From positions 18,228 through 82,227 of the forward strand of contig NZ_RFFG01000036.1 of NCBI RefSeq assembly GCF_003696215.1: 64,000 bases of DNA, given 5' to 3'. The DNA comes from Actinomadura harenae. Its GTDB lineage: Bacteria > Actinomycetota > Actinomycetes > Streptosporangiales > Streptosporangiaceae. The notes below the pieces were generated by a model that saw nothing but the letters and a program-made list of their open reading frames with translations, did no database searches and had not been told where the DNA came from. Shown here one piece after another: positions 1-9,088 of the stretch; within the stretch, counting starts at the first letter, position 1, and every line of letters begins with the position of its first letter. The translations under genes and the position numbers were made by a program.

Positions 1-310
1 CGGTGCTGATCCACCGGCTGTTCGGGATCGACTACACCCTTCCCGGAGTGTCGTTGCTGCTCCGGCGTAACGGCTGGTCGGTGCAGGTCCCCGGGCGCCG
101 GGCCGTGCAGCGTGACGATGCGGCGATCGAGGCGTGGAAGCGGGAGGTGTGGCCGCAGGTGGAAGCACCGCGGGCGACCTGGGCGCCTGGATCTGTTTCG
201 AGGACGAGACGGGTCAAGGGCTCAGGCCGCCGCGAGGACGCTCCTGGAGCCGGCGCGGACACCGCCCCGAGGTGACCGTGAACGGCGGTGACCACGGCGG
301 ACGGATCTCA
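1..310 (+). pseudogene. IS630-family transposase, 5' part (frameshifted, cut by an IS5 element)
   Basis: Left fragment of an IS630-type DDE transposase; its true start lies before the window. The winged-helix part reads LLRRNGWSVQVPGRR in one frame up to about base 165. The catalytic part (ICFEDETGQGLRPPRG, containing the first catalytic Asp) continues in another frame, so a frameshift sits near bases 165-175. The reading frame of the catalytic part joins seamlessly to the fragment at 1251 once the inserted IS5 element and one target copy are removed. The gene is dead on two counts: frameshift and insertion. Confidence 0.85.
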
Positions 311-1247
311 GTGCGTGTTTGAGAAGTTGATCTAGGTCGGTGTGGCTACGTGATCTTGTGTGGTGGTTCGGTCAGGTTGGTCGGGTGTCGCGACAGCCTC
401 GTTACCCCTCGGACCTGACCGACGAGCAGTGGGCGCTGGTGGAGCCGCTGCTGCCCCCCGCAGGCGCTGGTGGACGGCCGGAGAAGCGTGCGCGGCGGGA
501 CGTTGTGGACGCGGTGTTGTACGTGGTGCGCACCGGGTGCGCCTGGCGGCAGCTGCCTGCCGATTTCCCGCCGTGGCAGACGGTGTACTGGTACTTCGTG
601 CGGTGGGAGAAGCAGCGGGTCACGCTGCGGATGCTGGATGCGCTGCGGCAGCAGGTCCGCCGGCTCGACGGCCGCGACGCCGAACCGACCGCCGGGATCA
701 TCGACTCCCAGAGCGTCAAGGCCGCCGACACCGTCGGCCGCGCCACACGCGGGTACGACGCCGGCAAGAAGGTCAACGGCCGCAAGCGGTTCATCGTCAC
801 CGACACCCTCGGCCTGCTGCTGTCGGTCACGGTGTGCGCGGCCGGCGTCCAGGACCGGGACGGTGCCAAGAGCGCGCTGCTGGGCGCCTACCTGACCGCC
901 CCGCGGTGCCGGTTCATCTTCGCCGACGCCGGCTTTGCCGGACGGTTCGTCCTGTGGGCCCATGACGTGCTGCGCACCACCGTCAGCATCGTCCGTAAAC
1001 CAGCAGATCAGAAAGGGTTCGCCGTGCTGCCCCGCCGGTGGGCGGTGGAACGGACGCTGGGCTGGCTCACCGCCCACCGGCGCCTGGCACGCGACTACGA
1101 ACGCCACCCCGCCACCAGCGAGGCCATGATCCGCTGGGCCGCCATCGGCCTCATGACCCGCCGCCTGGCACGTGGCGGACGACCCGCGACCCGTCAAGGC
1201 CCACGCCCCCTCGAACACGAGTAACAAGACCCTTCTCAAACACGCAC
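311..1247 (+). mobile_element. IS5-family insertion sequence, complete
   Basis: The element is 937 bp, bounded by 16-bp perfect terminal inverted repeats: GTGCGTGTTTGAGAAG at the left end and its reverse complement at 1232-1247. A 3-bp direct repeat TCA at 308-310 and 1248-1250 is the target duplication; it fits the TNA target type known for the IS1031 branch of the IS5 family. It carries one transposase gene and interrupts an IS630 transposase gene. Intact ends, an intact ORF and a clean target duplication suggest a recent insertion. Confidence 0.92.
385..1224 (+). CDS. IS5-family DDE transposase
   Basis: About 279 aa from the GTG at 385 (VSRQPRYPSDLTDEQW, the usual N-terminus of this family); an upstream GTG at 340 would add 15 residues. 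The N-terminal DUF4096-like region (TGCAWRQLPADFPPWQTVYW) is followed by the DDE catalytic core. Visible catalytic residues are Asp in GIIDSQSVKA, Asp in FADAGFAG and Glu in VERTLGWL. The product cuts and rejoins the 16-bp ends of this element. The gene is undamaged. Confidence 0.93.
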   Translation: MSRQPRYPSDLTDEQWALVEPLLPPAGAGGRPEKRARRDVVDAVLYVVRTGCAWRQLPADFPPWQTVYWYFVRWEKQRVTLRMLDALRQQVRRLDGRDAEPTAGIIDSQSVKAADTVGRATRGYDAGKKVNGRKRFIVTDTLGLLLSVTVCAAGVQDRDGAKSALLGAYLTAPRCRFIFADAGFAGRFVLWAHDVLRTTVSIVRKPADQKGFAVLPRRWAVERTLGWLTAHRRLARDYERHPATSEAMIRWAAIGLMTRRLARGGRPATRQGPRPLEHE

Positions 1248-1250
1248 TCA

Positions 1251-1709
1251 GCCGCAAGCCTTACGTGTTACCGGCCCGGGCACAGGTCCCGGCTGATCTA
1301 CCGGCTGCACCACTACCGCCGCCGCAAAGGCGAACGGGTCGGCTTCACCCTGAACGAGTACAAGAGCCTGCTGCAGGCCGCTCACCAGCAACTACCGGGT
1401 GGGAGGATCGTGCTGGTCTGGGACAACCTGGGGATCCACCACTCCAAGGCGATGCGGGCGTTCATCGACGCCCACGACTGGCTCACGGTGTTCTACCTGC
1501 CGGCCTACGCCCCCGACCTCAACCCCGTCGAGAGCGTGTGGTCCCTGCTGAAACGTTCCATGGTCAACTTCCTGACCACCGACCTCGACCACCTCACCCA
1601 CATGATCAAGCATCGTCTCAAGGCGATCCAGCATCACCCCGACGTCATCGACGGCTGCCTCACCATCACGGGCCTCACCCTCACCACCACACCCGCCAAC
1701 ACCAATTAA
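1251..1709 (+). pseudogene. IS630-family transposase, 3' part
   Basis: Right fragment of the transposase split by the IS5 element. It carries the rest of the DDE core: LVWDNLGIHHSKAM (second Asp) and YAPDLNPVESVWSLLK (third acidic residue), the signature of IS630/Tc1-like DDE endonucleases. It ends at TAA 1707-1709. No separate start makes sense, so this is residual coding sequence only. Confidence 0.88.
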
Positions 1710-1878
1710 CCCTGGTTAGATCACACCCGGGCGGGACACAATCCCCAATTCCGGTTGATTTGGGTTGATTGGCGGCCGTATCGGGTCAGGTTGGGGGGTG
1801 GTCGGGGGGGCCGTATCGGGGAGAGGGTGCAGGGGCGGGTGCCGACAGGCTTCCTGCCGACGACACAAGGAGAGCATC

Positions 1879-2652
1879 GTGACCGTCCTGCTGACACGCA
1901 ACCCGAACAACGCAGCCCTCGACGCGCAGCTTCGCAGCTACCGCATCGAACCGTCCCGGATTCCGAACTTTGAACTCATAGAGCCCAACACCATCCCCAC
2001 CAGTTTTTGGGAAGTCCGCAGTAGCTCTTCCAGTTTCGAATTTCGGGCAAGCGGGGTGATCGGTCGGCCTCGGGTGATGCGCTACAGCTACGGACCGCCA
2101 GTGGCGCTCTCCACCGCCGTGGCGAACGCCACGTCCAACCCGATAACACGGACACTCTCCGGGTCCGAGACGGTCGGTACATCGACCTCAATGTCCATCT
2201 CTTCCACTGTCCAAAGCTCGTTCTTCAGAACCGTCGAAGTGTCCGTCACCGCCAGCTTCTCGCAGACCTGGACCTCCGAACACACTATGAGCGACACCTT
2301 GGAAGTCATCATCCCCCCGGGGATGGTGATGTGGCTGCAAGGCCAGGCTGTCATGCGGACCGTTGATGCAGACTACGTGGTGTTTGATCACGGGAGGCTG
2401 CAAAATCCGCTCTTTCCGGAGCAAGTCTGGCGCCACATGGAGGGGCACTTCAGGGGCACTGTCACCGCGCCGGGCCGGGAAGGGAACCTCACCGACTACA
2501 TCGTGGCACAGGAGGCCCCCATTCCCCGCGGTATGGCCGACAGCCTACGGTCAGCCTCCCCAAGCGGTCCGGAGAGCGACGGAGTGCTGGAACTACCGGG
2601 CCTTACGGCCGCCCTGTTGCTGGCAGACTCCGCCGAGGGCACGGGTGACTGA
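1879..2652 (+). CDS. Aerolysin/ETX-MTX2-like beta-pore-forming protein candidate
   Basis: 257 aa from GTG 1879, preceded by AAGGAG at 1868-1873; the longer upstream frame has no ribosome site. I recognise no close family. The middle third (about residues 80-170) is rich in Ser/Thr with alternating small and hydrophobic residues (SGSETVGTSTSMSISSTV, then VEVSVTASFSQTWTSEHT) followed by LEVIIPPGMVMWLQGQAV. This layout matches the amphipathic beta-hairpin insertion loop and following strand of aerolysin/ETX-MTX2 toxins. There is no signal peptide and no membrane helix. It lies downstream of the dead IS630 copy and uses AT-richer codons than its neighbours, consistent with transfer. Function inferred from pattern only. 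Confidence 0.5.
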   Translation: MTVLLTRNPNNAALDAQLRSYRIEPSRIPNFELIEPNTIPTSFWEVRSSSSSFEFRASGVIGRPRVMRYSYGPPVALSTAVANATSNPITRTLSGSETVGTSTSMSISSTVQSSFFRTVEVSVTASFSQTWTSEHTMSDTLEVIIPPGMVMWLQGQAVMRTVDADYVVFDHGRLQNPLFPEQVWRHMEGHFRGTVTAPGREGNLTDYIVAQEAPIPRGMADSLRSASPSGPESDGVLELPGLTAALLLADSAEGTGD

Positions 2653-2686
2653 CCGGCGACCCGGGCCGCGGCGGGCGAGGGCGAGG

Positions 2687-2791
2687 ATGACTCCCGAGCC
2701 CGCCGTCCGGGAACTGCTGCGCGCTGCCGTGATGCTCGTGCGGGCCTGGGCGGACTCCGCCGCCGGGACGGCATTGAGATCGGCGGCATGA
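2687..2791 (+). CDS. Possible 34-aa small protein
   Basis: A short frame starting at ATG 2687 after GCGAGG, 34 bases beyond the aerolysin-like gene. It encodes a helix-prone peptide beginning MTPEPAVRELLRAAVMLV. Codon third positions are G/C-rich as in real local genes, but the length is too small to be sure. No family recognised. Confidence 0.25.
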   Translation: MTPEPAVRELLRAAVMLVRAWADSAAGTALRSAA

Positions 2792-3017
2792 GCGGCAGGC
2801 GCCGCTCCTAGCCGGCCTTGCCCCGTGCGCAGGACCGGTGTTGGACTCGAACGGGCTTCCACGAAGTGTTTCGGCCGTTATCCGGGGTAGCGATCTTGAA
2901 GGGCTCTGCTTGGGCAGGTCAAGCACTTGCGGTCGCGTCCGTATGAGGTGTCGGCCGCCGTTGCGGGGGCCTGGCGTAGCGTCGCTCTCTGCCGGGTCTG
3001 GACTCGCAGGGGCAAGC

Positions 3018-3263
3018 TCACGGGAACCCGTTCTCGTCCAGGAACCCGGCAAGCGCGGCGTCGTCGAGCGCAGCGGCTGTGACGAGGTCTCGGACTGCGG
3101 CGATGGAGGCCTCGGCGCCATCGCAGAGTTCGGTGATGGCTTGGGCGCGATCGGTGGTGAACTCGATCTGCTGCTTGTGCAGGCGGGCGAGCGCCCGGGA
3201 CGTGGCCATGCGGATGTCGGCCATGTCGTTGAAGACTTCCATCGAGGGATCGGCCTGCGTCAC
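3018..3263 (-). CDS. Small hypothetical protein (81 aa)
   Basis: 81 aa from GTG 3263 (VTQADPSMEVFNDMADIRMA), preceded by GGGAA. The predicted product is almost entirely helical and acidic, with the pattern of a coiled or helical-bundle adaptor (RALARLHKQQIEFTTDRAQA, then an Ala/Asp-rich C-terminus). No signal peptide, cysteines or known motif. A longer upstream frame exists but its extra N-terminus is Arg/Pro-rich and looks noncoding. Confidence 0.5.
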   Translation of the reverse strand: MTQADPSMEVFNDMADIRMATSRALARLHKQQIEFTTDRAQAITELCDGAEASIAAVRDLVTAAALDDAALAGFLDENGFP

Positions 3264-3786
3264 GTGGTGGTTCCCGTCCGTGTGGATTCGGTGGGTGATT
3301 GTTGCTCCGAGCGATCGGTGCTGTGGGCTGTTCTGGGGCCGACGCGGCGTCGGAGTTCGAGGTTGTCTCCGTGTGCGGCTTCCAGTGCCTGCTTCGGGGC
3401 GGTGATCTCGTCTCTCGATGCTGCTCCACCACGTCACATCACACTTCAGTGCGCCCGCTTGCTGAGCGCGCCAGGTTCACGATGCCGACGGCCTTGGACC
3501 CGCGGAGCCGACACCTCGGCTGCATCCATCGTCGGCACCTACCCACCGTAGAGGACACGAGTAGACGAGATAGGCCAACATCGCCAGGGACGTTGGTGCG
3601 GCCCTCAGCCGCCCTGCCGGGCGCTCAACTCCTCACGGTGCTGAACAGCTCGGCTCCCGCCTCCCAGCCAGCCAACCCTTCATGGCGTGATGGGCATCGG
3701 CCCCGGTGGCCCGAGAGGCGGATGCGCCGAGGTCGTGGCGGGTGTGCATCGGGTTGAGCCGCCGGTTCACCGGCGGCGGCTGGTGC
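3264..3786. other. Gap without a recognisable gene
   Basis: 523 bases between two minus-strand genes. All frames here are short, Arg/Pro/Ser-rich and lack a ribosome site, the appearance of noncoding high-GC DNA. No transposon end or tRNA could be recognised. Confidence 0.5.
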
Positions 3787-4197
3787 TCAGCCGGGCCTGG
3801 CGGGGCCCTCCATGTGCCGCCACAGGGACGTGGGGTAGAGGTCGGTGCGCAGTGCCGCTTCCAGGCGGGGGATGGTTCCGAGGTCGGGGAGTACCTCGCC
3901 GGACAGGATGCGGCTGATGGTGGAGGCACTGACGCTCGACGCCTCGGCGAGCCCGCGCGGGTTCATCCGGCGGAGTTCCATGGCCTCGGCCAGGCGCAGG
4001 GCGAGCTGGCGGCCGTAGTGCGCGCTGAGTGGGGCGTCGTCGACCAGCTCGCCGTGGGGCCACGCTTCCTTGCCGGAGGCGTAGGTCACGGGTGCCTTAT
4101 CGCTTCGCACCGTCATCTCCTGCTCGAGCCCGAGTTCTTGCACGTGAACCCCCACATCTTCCCTGGTCAGCACGGTCTCCCGTTCGACAACACCCAT
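3787..4197 (-). CDS. XRE-family helix-turn-helix regulator
   Basis: About 136 aa from ATG 4197; other possible starts are ATG 4284 and ATG 4116. The C-terminal half carries a Cro/C1-type helix-turn-helix: LALRLAEAMELRRMNPRGLA followed by EASSVSASTISRILSGEVLP, where the second helix ASTISRIL is the recognition helix. The N-terminal half has no known domain. Two mirrored CCATAGATGG sites lie at and upstream of the start, which suggests autoregulation. The partner genes it controls are not evident. Confidence 0.65.
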   Translation of the reverse strand: MGVVERETVLTREDVGVHVQELGLEQEMTVRSDKAPVTYASGKEAWPHGELVDDAPLSAHYGRQLALRLAEAMELRRMNPRGLAEASSVSASTISRILSGEVLPDLGTIPRLEAALRTDLYPTSLWRHMEGPARPG

Positions 4198-4204
4198 CAC
4201 TGAC

Positions 4205-4290
4205 CCATAGATGGGAGAGTGCTCGAGTCCAGACGTTGCCGTGAACTTGCAGATGGCCTCGACCAGAACTGTCGTATGCCCCATCTATGG
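4205..4290. promoter_or_regulatory. Pair of mirrored operator-like sites
   Basis: CCATAGATGG at 4205-4214 and its exact reverse complement CCATCTATGG at 4281-4290. Each is itself a near-palindrome (CCAT-2-ATGG). They lie 76 bases apart over the upstream end of the XRE gene, where its promoter should be. This arrangement suits dimer binding and looping or autorepression by that protein; no experimental basis. Confidence 0.45.
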
Positions 4291-4359
4291 TTCTGATCGT
4301 GTTGATAATGACCTGTAGGTCGGACGCCCGTTGCGATCCCGGACCGGCCGAGTCCCGCA

Positions 4360-5865
4360 ATGAGAGTCGGCGCCGCCCCGGGTTCCGGTCCGGCGGCCTG
4401 GTGCTGCCGGACCGGAACCCGCAGCGAGCACCGGAAGAGACCGGCGCGGGGAACCGCCGGTGAGCCGGGCCATCGAGAACACCACCACCCGGCCGCGGCC
4501 AAGATCGGAGTCGGAGTCGGGGTCGGGTTGCGGGACGGGCGCCGGGGCCTCGGCTGCAGGTTCTGCGCCGGAGTGGACTGGGGCGAGAAGGTCAACCACC
4601 TGGCCGTCGTCGACGCCGCAGGGGCGGTGGTGGCGCACACGACCTTCGTCGAGGACCCCGAGGGCATCAAGGCCGTGCTCGACACGCTGCGCGGGCTCAG
4701 CGGCAGCCATCGCCATTCGCGTCTGGACGTGCCGGTCGCGATCGAGACCGGTCACGGACTCACCATCGCGGCGCTGCGGCAGGCGCGGCAGCCGCTGGTC
4801 GTGGTCAACCCGACGGTCGCGGCGACCTACCGGGGCCGCGCCGGAGTCGGGCGACGCAAGGCCGACCGTACTGATGCGGCGTTGCTGGCCTCGCAGCTGC
4901 GGACCGACGGGCACCTGCACCGCCTGACCTTCAGCCCCACACCCCAGGCGCAGGCGATCACCGTGCTGTCACGGCAGCACCTGGCCCTGGCCGGGACGCG
5001 GCGGACCCAGCTCAACCGGCTCCGCTCACATCTGCGGCTGTACTTCCCGGCGGCCCTTCAGGCGTGGCAGGACCTGCCCGACGGGATCGGCCGGGCCGAG
5101 GCCCGCGCGGTCCTGGCCGTCGCGCCCACCCCCGAACTCGCCAAGCGGCTGACCTACCAGCGGCTGCTGGAGCTGGTGGTGGCGGGACGGACCCGGCAGC
5201 CGCACCTGCACGCCGACCGGGTCCACACCGTGTTCCAGGAAGCCCAGCTGCGGCAGCCGGCGCCCGTGGAACAGGCGATGGGGGCCGCGACCCGGGCGCT
5301 GCTCGCCCAGGTCACCAGCACCACCACCATCCTGGACGCTCTCACCCTGGAGCTGCTGGAGGCCTTCCGCGGGCATCCGCACGCGCCGATCTACTGTTCC
5401 TTCCCCGGAGCGGGGGAGCTGACCGGGGCCCGCCTGCTGGGCGAGATCGGCGATGACCCGGCGCGGTTCCGTACCGCTCGAGGTCTGTGCGCCTACGCCG
5501 GGGCTTCGCCGGTCACCTGGTCGTCGGGGGAGTCCCACACGGTCACCCACCGCAAGATCGCCAACCGCATCCTCAAGGGGACCTGCTGGATGTGGGCGTT
5601 CGCGGCGCTGTCGGCCTCGCCCGGTGCCCGCAGCTACTACGACCGGCGCCGCGAGGCCGGCGACCGGCACGGCACCGCCCTGCGCAAACTCCAAGGGCGG
5701 CTGCTGCGCGGCCTGCACCACTGCCTCAGCACCGGCGAGCACTACCAGGAGCGGGTGGCCTTCCCCCCACCCGCTCCGGAGCCGGAACCCGCCGCGCCCG
5801 TGCTCGTGTCCGAGCCCGACCAGGGCCCGGACACGAGCACGGCGGCCCCGGTGAACGCCCCCTGA
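4360..5865 (+). CDS. IS110-family transposase
   Basis: DEDD transposase of the IS110/IS1111 family. The N-terminal DEDD domain shows FCAGVDWGEKVNHLAVVD (first Asp), VAIETGHGL (Glu) and RKADRTDAALLAS (Asp pair). The C-terminal IS116/IS110/IS902 domain has FPGAGELTGARLLGEIGD and GLCAYAGASPVTWSSG. The frame is open from 4360, but the first 60 residues are low-complexity, so translation probably starts between 4500 and 4575. The C-terminus has a Pro/Glu-rich tail (PEPEPAAPVL). IS110 elements lack clear inverted repeats, and I could not define the ends. Confidence 0.85.
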   Translation: MRVGAAPGSGPAAWCCRTGTRSEHRKRPARGTAGEPGHREHHHPAAAKIGVGVGVGLRDGRRGLGCRFCAGVDWGEKVNHLAVVDAAGAVVAHTTFVEDPEGIKAVLDTLRGLSGSHRHSRLDVPVAIETGHGLTIAALRQARQPLVVVNPTVAATYRGRAGVGRRKADRTDAALLASQLRTDGHLHRLTFSPTPQAQAITVLSRQHLALAGTRRTQLNRLRSHLRLYFPAALQAWQDLPDGIGRAEARAVLAVAPTPELAKRLTYQRLLELVVAGRTRQPHLHADRVHTVFQEAQLRQPAPVEQAMGAATRALLAQVTSTTTILDALTLELLEAFRGHPHAPIYCSFPGAGELTGARLLGEIGDDPARFRTARGLCAYAGASPVTWSSGESHTVTHRKIANRILKGTCWMWAFAALSASPGARSYYDRRREAGDRHGTALRKLQGRLLRGLHHCLSTGEHYQERVAFPPPAPEPEPAAPVLVSEPDQGPDTSTAAPVNAP

Positions 5866-6214
5866 CCGGGGGCGGGGACGACGGCAGTCAGCCTGACCAC
5901 CATCCCGGGCCCAGAGCCTCTACGCGGGAACCGGCCACTGCCGCCCCCGCCCCCGTTATGTTCTTCGTGGTCCTGCAAGAGGGCCGCTGGCCTCTCGGGC
6001 CCGGCATGACTACTTGCCCCCTGTCGACCATGACCTGGGGGGTGGTGTCACCGGGCCCGTGAGGTGTCGTCGGAGACGCTGATGAGAGGTCCGACCACCG
6101 CCTGACCGGGCGCAACGCCCGGCCGTCTGAGGGCGGCAGGTCTGCATAACGTGGATGCGCGAGCACGACACCGACCCCCGAGGCCGGCACCCGGAACTTC
6201 CCAGGGAAGGCGAA
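5866..6214. other. Gap between two IS110 transposase genes
   Basis: 349 bases holding presumably the 3' noncoding end of the first IS110 element and the 5' noncoding end of the second, where IS110-family guide (bridge) RNAs would be encoded. I could not identify an RNA or the element junctions by eye. Confidence 0.4.
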
Positions 6215-7417
6215 GTGGTCAACACCGAAGACGTGGGCGTGTTCCTCGGCCTGGACGTCGGCAAGAGCTTCCATCACGGGCACGGGCTGACCCCGTCCGG
6301 CAAGAAGGTCTTCGACAGGCAACTACCCAACAGCGAACCGAAGCTACGGGCACTGTTCGACAAGCTCACCAGCAAGTTCGGCACCGTCCTGGTGATCGTG
6401 GACCAGCCGGCCTCGATCGGCGCTCTGCCCTTGACCGTCGCTCGGGACACCGGCTGCCGGGTCGCCTACCTGCCCGGCCTTGCGATGCGCAGGATCGCCG
6501 ACCTGTATCCGGGCGAGGCCAAGACCGACGCGCGTGACGCCGCGGTGATCGCAGACGCCGCACGCACCATGCCGCACACCCTGCGCACGCTGGAGCTCAC
6601 CGACCAGATCACCGCCGAGCTGACCGTGCTGGTCGGCTTCGACCAGGACCTGGCCGCCGAGGCCAACCGCACCAGCAACCGCATCCGCGGCCTGCTCACC
6701 CAGTTCCACCCCAGCCTGGAACGCGTCCTGGGCCCGCGCCTGGACCACCCCGCCGTCACCTGGCTGCTGGAACGCCACGGCTCCCCGCAGGCTCTGCGCA
6801 AAGCCGGACGCCGCAGACTGGTGGAGACCATCAGACCCAAGGCACCGCGCATGGCGGCCCGCCTGATCGACGAAGTCTTCGACGCCCTGGACGAGCAGAC
6901 CGTGATCGTCCCGGGCACCGGCACCCTCGACCTGGTGATCCCCTCACTCGCCCGATCCCTGGCAGCCGTTCACCAGCAGCGACAAGCCCTGGAAGACCAG
7001 ATCGAAACCCTGCTGGAGGCCCACCCTCTTTCCCAGGTCCTGACCTCGATGCCGGGAGTCGGAGTCAGGACCGCCGCCGTCCTGCTGGTCACCGTCGGCG
7101 ACGGAACCAGCTTCCCCACCCCCGGCCACCTCGCCTCCTACGCCGGCCTCGCCCCCGCGACCAAGTCCTCAGGCACCTCGATCCACGGAGAACACGCACC
7201 CCGAACAGGCAACCGGCAACTCAAACGCGCCATGTTCCTCTCGGCCTTCGCCGCACTCCACGACCCCGCCTCCCGCACCTACTACGACAAATGCCGGACC
7301 CGCGGCAAAACCCACACCCAAGCCCTACTCCGCCTCGCCAGACACCGCATCAGCGTCCTGTTCGCCATGCTCCGTGACGGCACCCTCTACCAACACAGAC
7401 CCCCACGCACCACTTGA
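6215..7417 (+). CDS. IS110-family transposase (second, divergent type)
   Basis: 400 aa from GTG 6215, preceded by AGGGAAGG at 6203-6210. DEDD residues are visible in VFLGLDVGKSFHH, VIVDQPASIG and EAKTDARDAAVIAD. The IS116/IS110/IS902 C-terminal domain shows LTSMPGVGVRTAAVLLVTVG and HLASYAGLAPATKSSG, ending with the usual FLSAFAALHDPASRTYYDKC. Its sequence is clearly different from the transposase at 4360, so these are two separate insertions rather than a duplication. The frame is intact. Confidence 0.92.
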   Translation: MVNTEDVGVFLGLDVGKSFHHGHGLTPSGKKVFDRQLPNSEPKLRALFDKLTSKFGTVLVIVDQPASIGALPLTVARDTGCRVAYLPGLAMRRIADLYPGEAKTDARDAAVIADAARTMPHTLRTLELTDQITAELTVLVGFDQDLAAEANRTSNRIRGLLTQFHPSLERVLGPRLDHPAVTWLLERHGSPQALRKAGRRRLVETIRPKAPRMAARLIDEVFDALDEQTVIVPGTGTLDLVIPSLARSLAAVHQQRQALEDQIETLLEAHPLSQVLTSMPGVGVRTAAVLLVTVGDGTSFPTPGHLASYAGLAPATKSSGTSIHGEHAPRTGNRQLKRAMFLSAFAALHDPASRTYYDKCRTRGKTHTQALLRLARHRISVLFAMLRDGTLYQHRPPRTT

Positions 7418-7616
7418 CCAAAGACATAGAGGCACCCCCCCCTTTCGACCGCCAAGCGGGCGACCGCGTGCACGCCAAGGACCACCCCGGGCCAGCGAGC
7501 CCTCGAACGGATACCCGGCACCGCGCCCACCGCCCGCCTGGCCCACTCCCCACCCCACCCGCTCATCCCCCCACCCGCCGTCGACACCGACGCGCCCCCG
7601 AAGGAGAGGAACCGAG

Positions 7617-8394
7617 ATGACCTCCGCACCCACACCCGACCAGATCCGCGACCCCCGACTGCTCGCCGCGCACCTGTCCACCCACCACCTGCCCGGCGCC
7701 CGGTCGATGACCGCGATCACCCGTCTCCGCCGCGACCGCGCCCTGAACGCCGCCTCCCACCGCGCCCGAACCCGCCCGGTTCCGCTGCCCACCCGCCTGA
7801 ACCAGTGGTTGGAGGCGACCTACACCGCCGAGATCGCCCGCCGCGGCGGTGAGACCGTCATCGCCGAACAGAACCGCGAAATCCCGCTGCGGATCATCGA
7901 CCGCGCGGACGGGCTGGTGCTCCTGCGCGCCGAAGGCTGGCGGTACTACTCCCGTGCCGTCCGGCCCGCCCACGCCGAGCTGGCCTACCTCGCTGGAGGG
8001 GCGACCGGCGCGCACCGCGACTCCGCAGGGCCCTGGGCCGTGCGGATCCCCGGCACCCTCACCACCGTCGCCGACGCCCTGGCCTGGCTCACCCCCAGCG
8101 CCGTCACCGACGCTCTTGCACAAGGCCGCCGCGTGCGACGCCAAGGCGACATCTATGCCATCGAAACCACCCCCGCGCACGACGCGGCGTACCGGCTGGA
8201 TCGACAACCCCGATCCCGCCACCCGCGGCCGCGCGCCGTCCCACCACTGGAAGGCCGCCACCCGCCACCTCACCACCCACCACCCCGCCGACGGCCGCAA
8301 ACACCGGCCCCTGCGCCTACCCCACCGCGTACGGTTCGTCCGACAAACCGCTCTGGCGATGGGACGCGGAAACGGCTGGGGCCCCGGCGACTAA
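7617..8394 (+). pseudogene. Hypothetical protein gene with a frameshift near 8170-8200
   Basis: ATG 7617 follows AGGAGAGG. The first 190 codons read well (NQWLEATYTAEIARRGGETV, RIIDRADGLVLLRAEGWRYY, AIETTPAHDA). The frame then degenerates into Arg/Pro/His repeats, while a second frame takes over with TGWIDNPDPATRGRAPSHHW and runs to the stop at 8394. A single-base change near 8170-8200 would join both halves into a protein of about 258 aa. No family recognised. It lies just after the second IS110 transposase gene. Confidence 0.55.
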
Positions 8395-8539
8395 ACGCAC
8401 GTCTCCTGCCAGCGCAAAGCGGCGGGCCTCCCAGCCCCGCCGACCACGCGCGACGGTGCGGCCAGTGCACTGGCCGCACCGCCTCACCCCCCTGCCGTCG
8501 TTCACCGGCCCCTGCCCCGCTCCGGGCTCTCATGACACG

Positions 8540-9088
8540 ATGCGTCACATGCCCGCCCGCAGACCACGCCCCCGGCGTCCGCTGCCGAACGACGCCGACA
8601 ACGAGCGGCTGCTGCGCGAGCGAATCGCCCGTAATGCGCGCATGTACGCCATTCACGAGAGCATGGTGCTGGCATCGGACTGGGCCGTGTTCGAGTACCC
8701 ACGCCCCCGTCCCGGACTTCACGATCCGGAAGCCGAGCCACGTCGCGCCCGCGATCAGGGGGTCCGGGCTTCGATCCGGGAAAGCGCCCTTTCGCTGATC
8801 GAAGCCCACGATTGGGACCCCGAACGCTACGACCACCACGAGAAGATGGTGGCAGAGGCACACCACCTCGCCTGTCGCGCCGCGATCTCGGTCGGCATGC
8901 CAGCTGAAGCAGCCGGTGCGAATGCCGCGTGGGCCGTCTCACCCGCAGCGACCCCGGTCCCGCACCGCGATGTCACCGACCAGACCAAGAAGGTCGTGGC
9001 GGTACTGGACGGCTTGACGGCGGCCGAACAGCAGACCGTCCTGCGTGAGGCGGCCAAGGTCGTTCAGTGCGACGTGCAGGCCCACTGA
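8540..9088 (+). CDS. Hypothetical protein (182 aa)
   Basis: 182 aa from ATG 8540 (or ATG 8549); no clear ribosome site. The Arg/Pro-rich start (ARRPRPRRPLPNDADN) is followed by helical, acidic sequence (ERLLRERIARNARMYAIHES, SIRESALSLIEAHDWDPERY, KMVAEAHHLACRAAISVGMP). It ends with TAAEQQTVLREAAKVVQ. No signal peptide, membrane segment or known catalytic motif. Codon use looks like true coding DNA. Confidence 0.5.
   Translation: MRHMPARRPRPRRPLPNDADNERLLRERIARNARMYAIHESMVLASDWAVFEYPRPRPGLHDPEAEPRRARDQGVRASIRESALSLIEAHDWDPERYDHHEKMVAEAHHLACRAAISVGMPAEAAGANAAWAVSPAATPVPHRDVTDQTKKVVAVLDGLTAAEQQTVLREAAKVVQCDVQAH

Noticed and set aside
2834..2850. GTTCGAGTCC-like string (minus strand) resembling a tRNA T-loop.
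   Set aside because: The flanking bases cannot form the T-stem, and no acceptor or anticodon stem is present, so this is not a tRNA gene. No second copy was found that would make it an attachment site.
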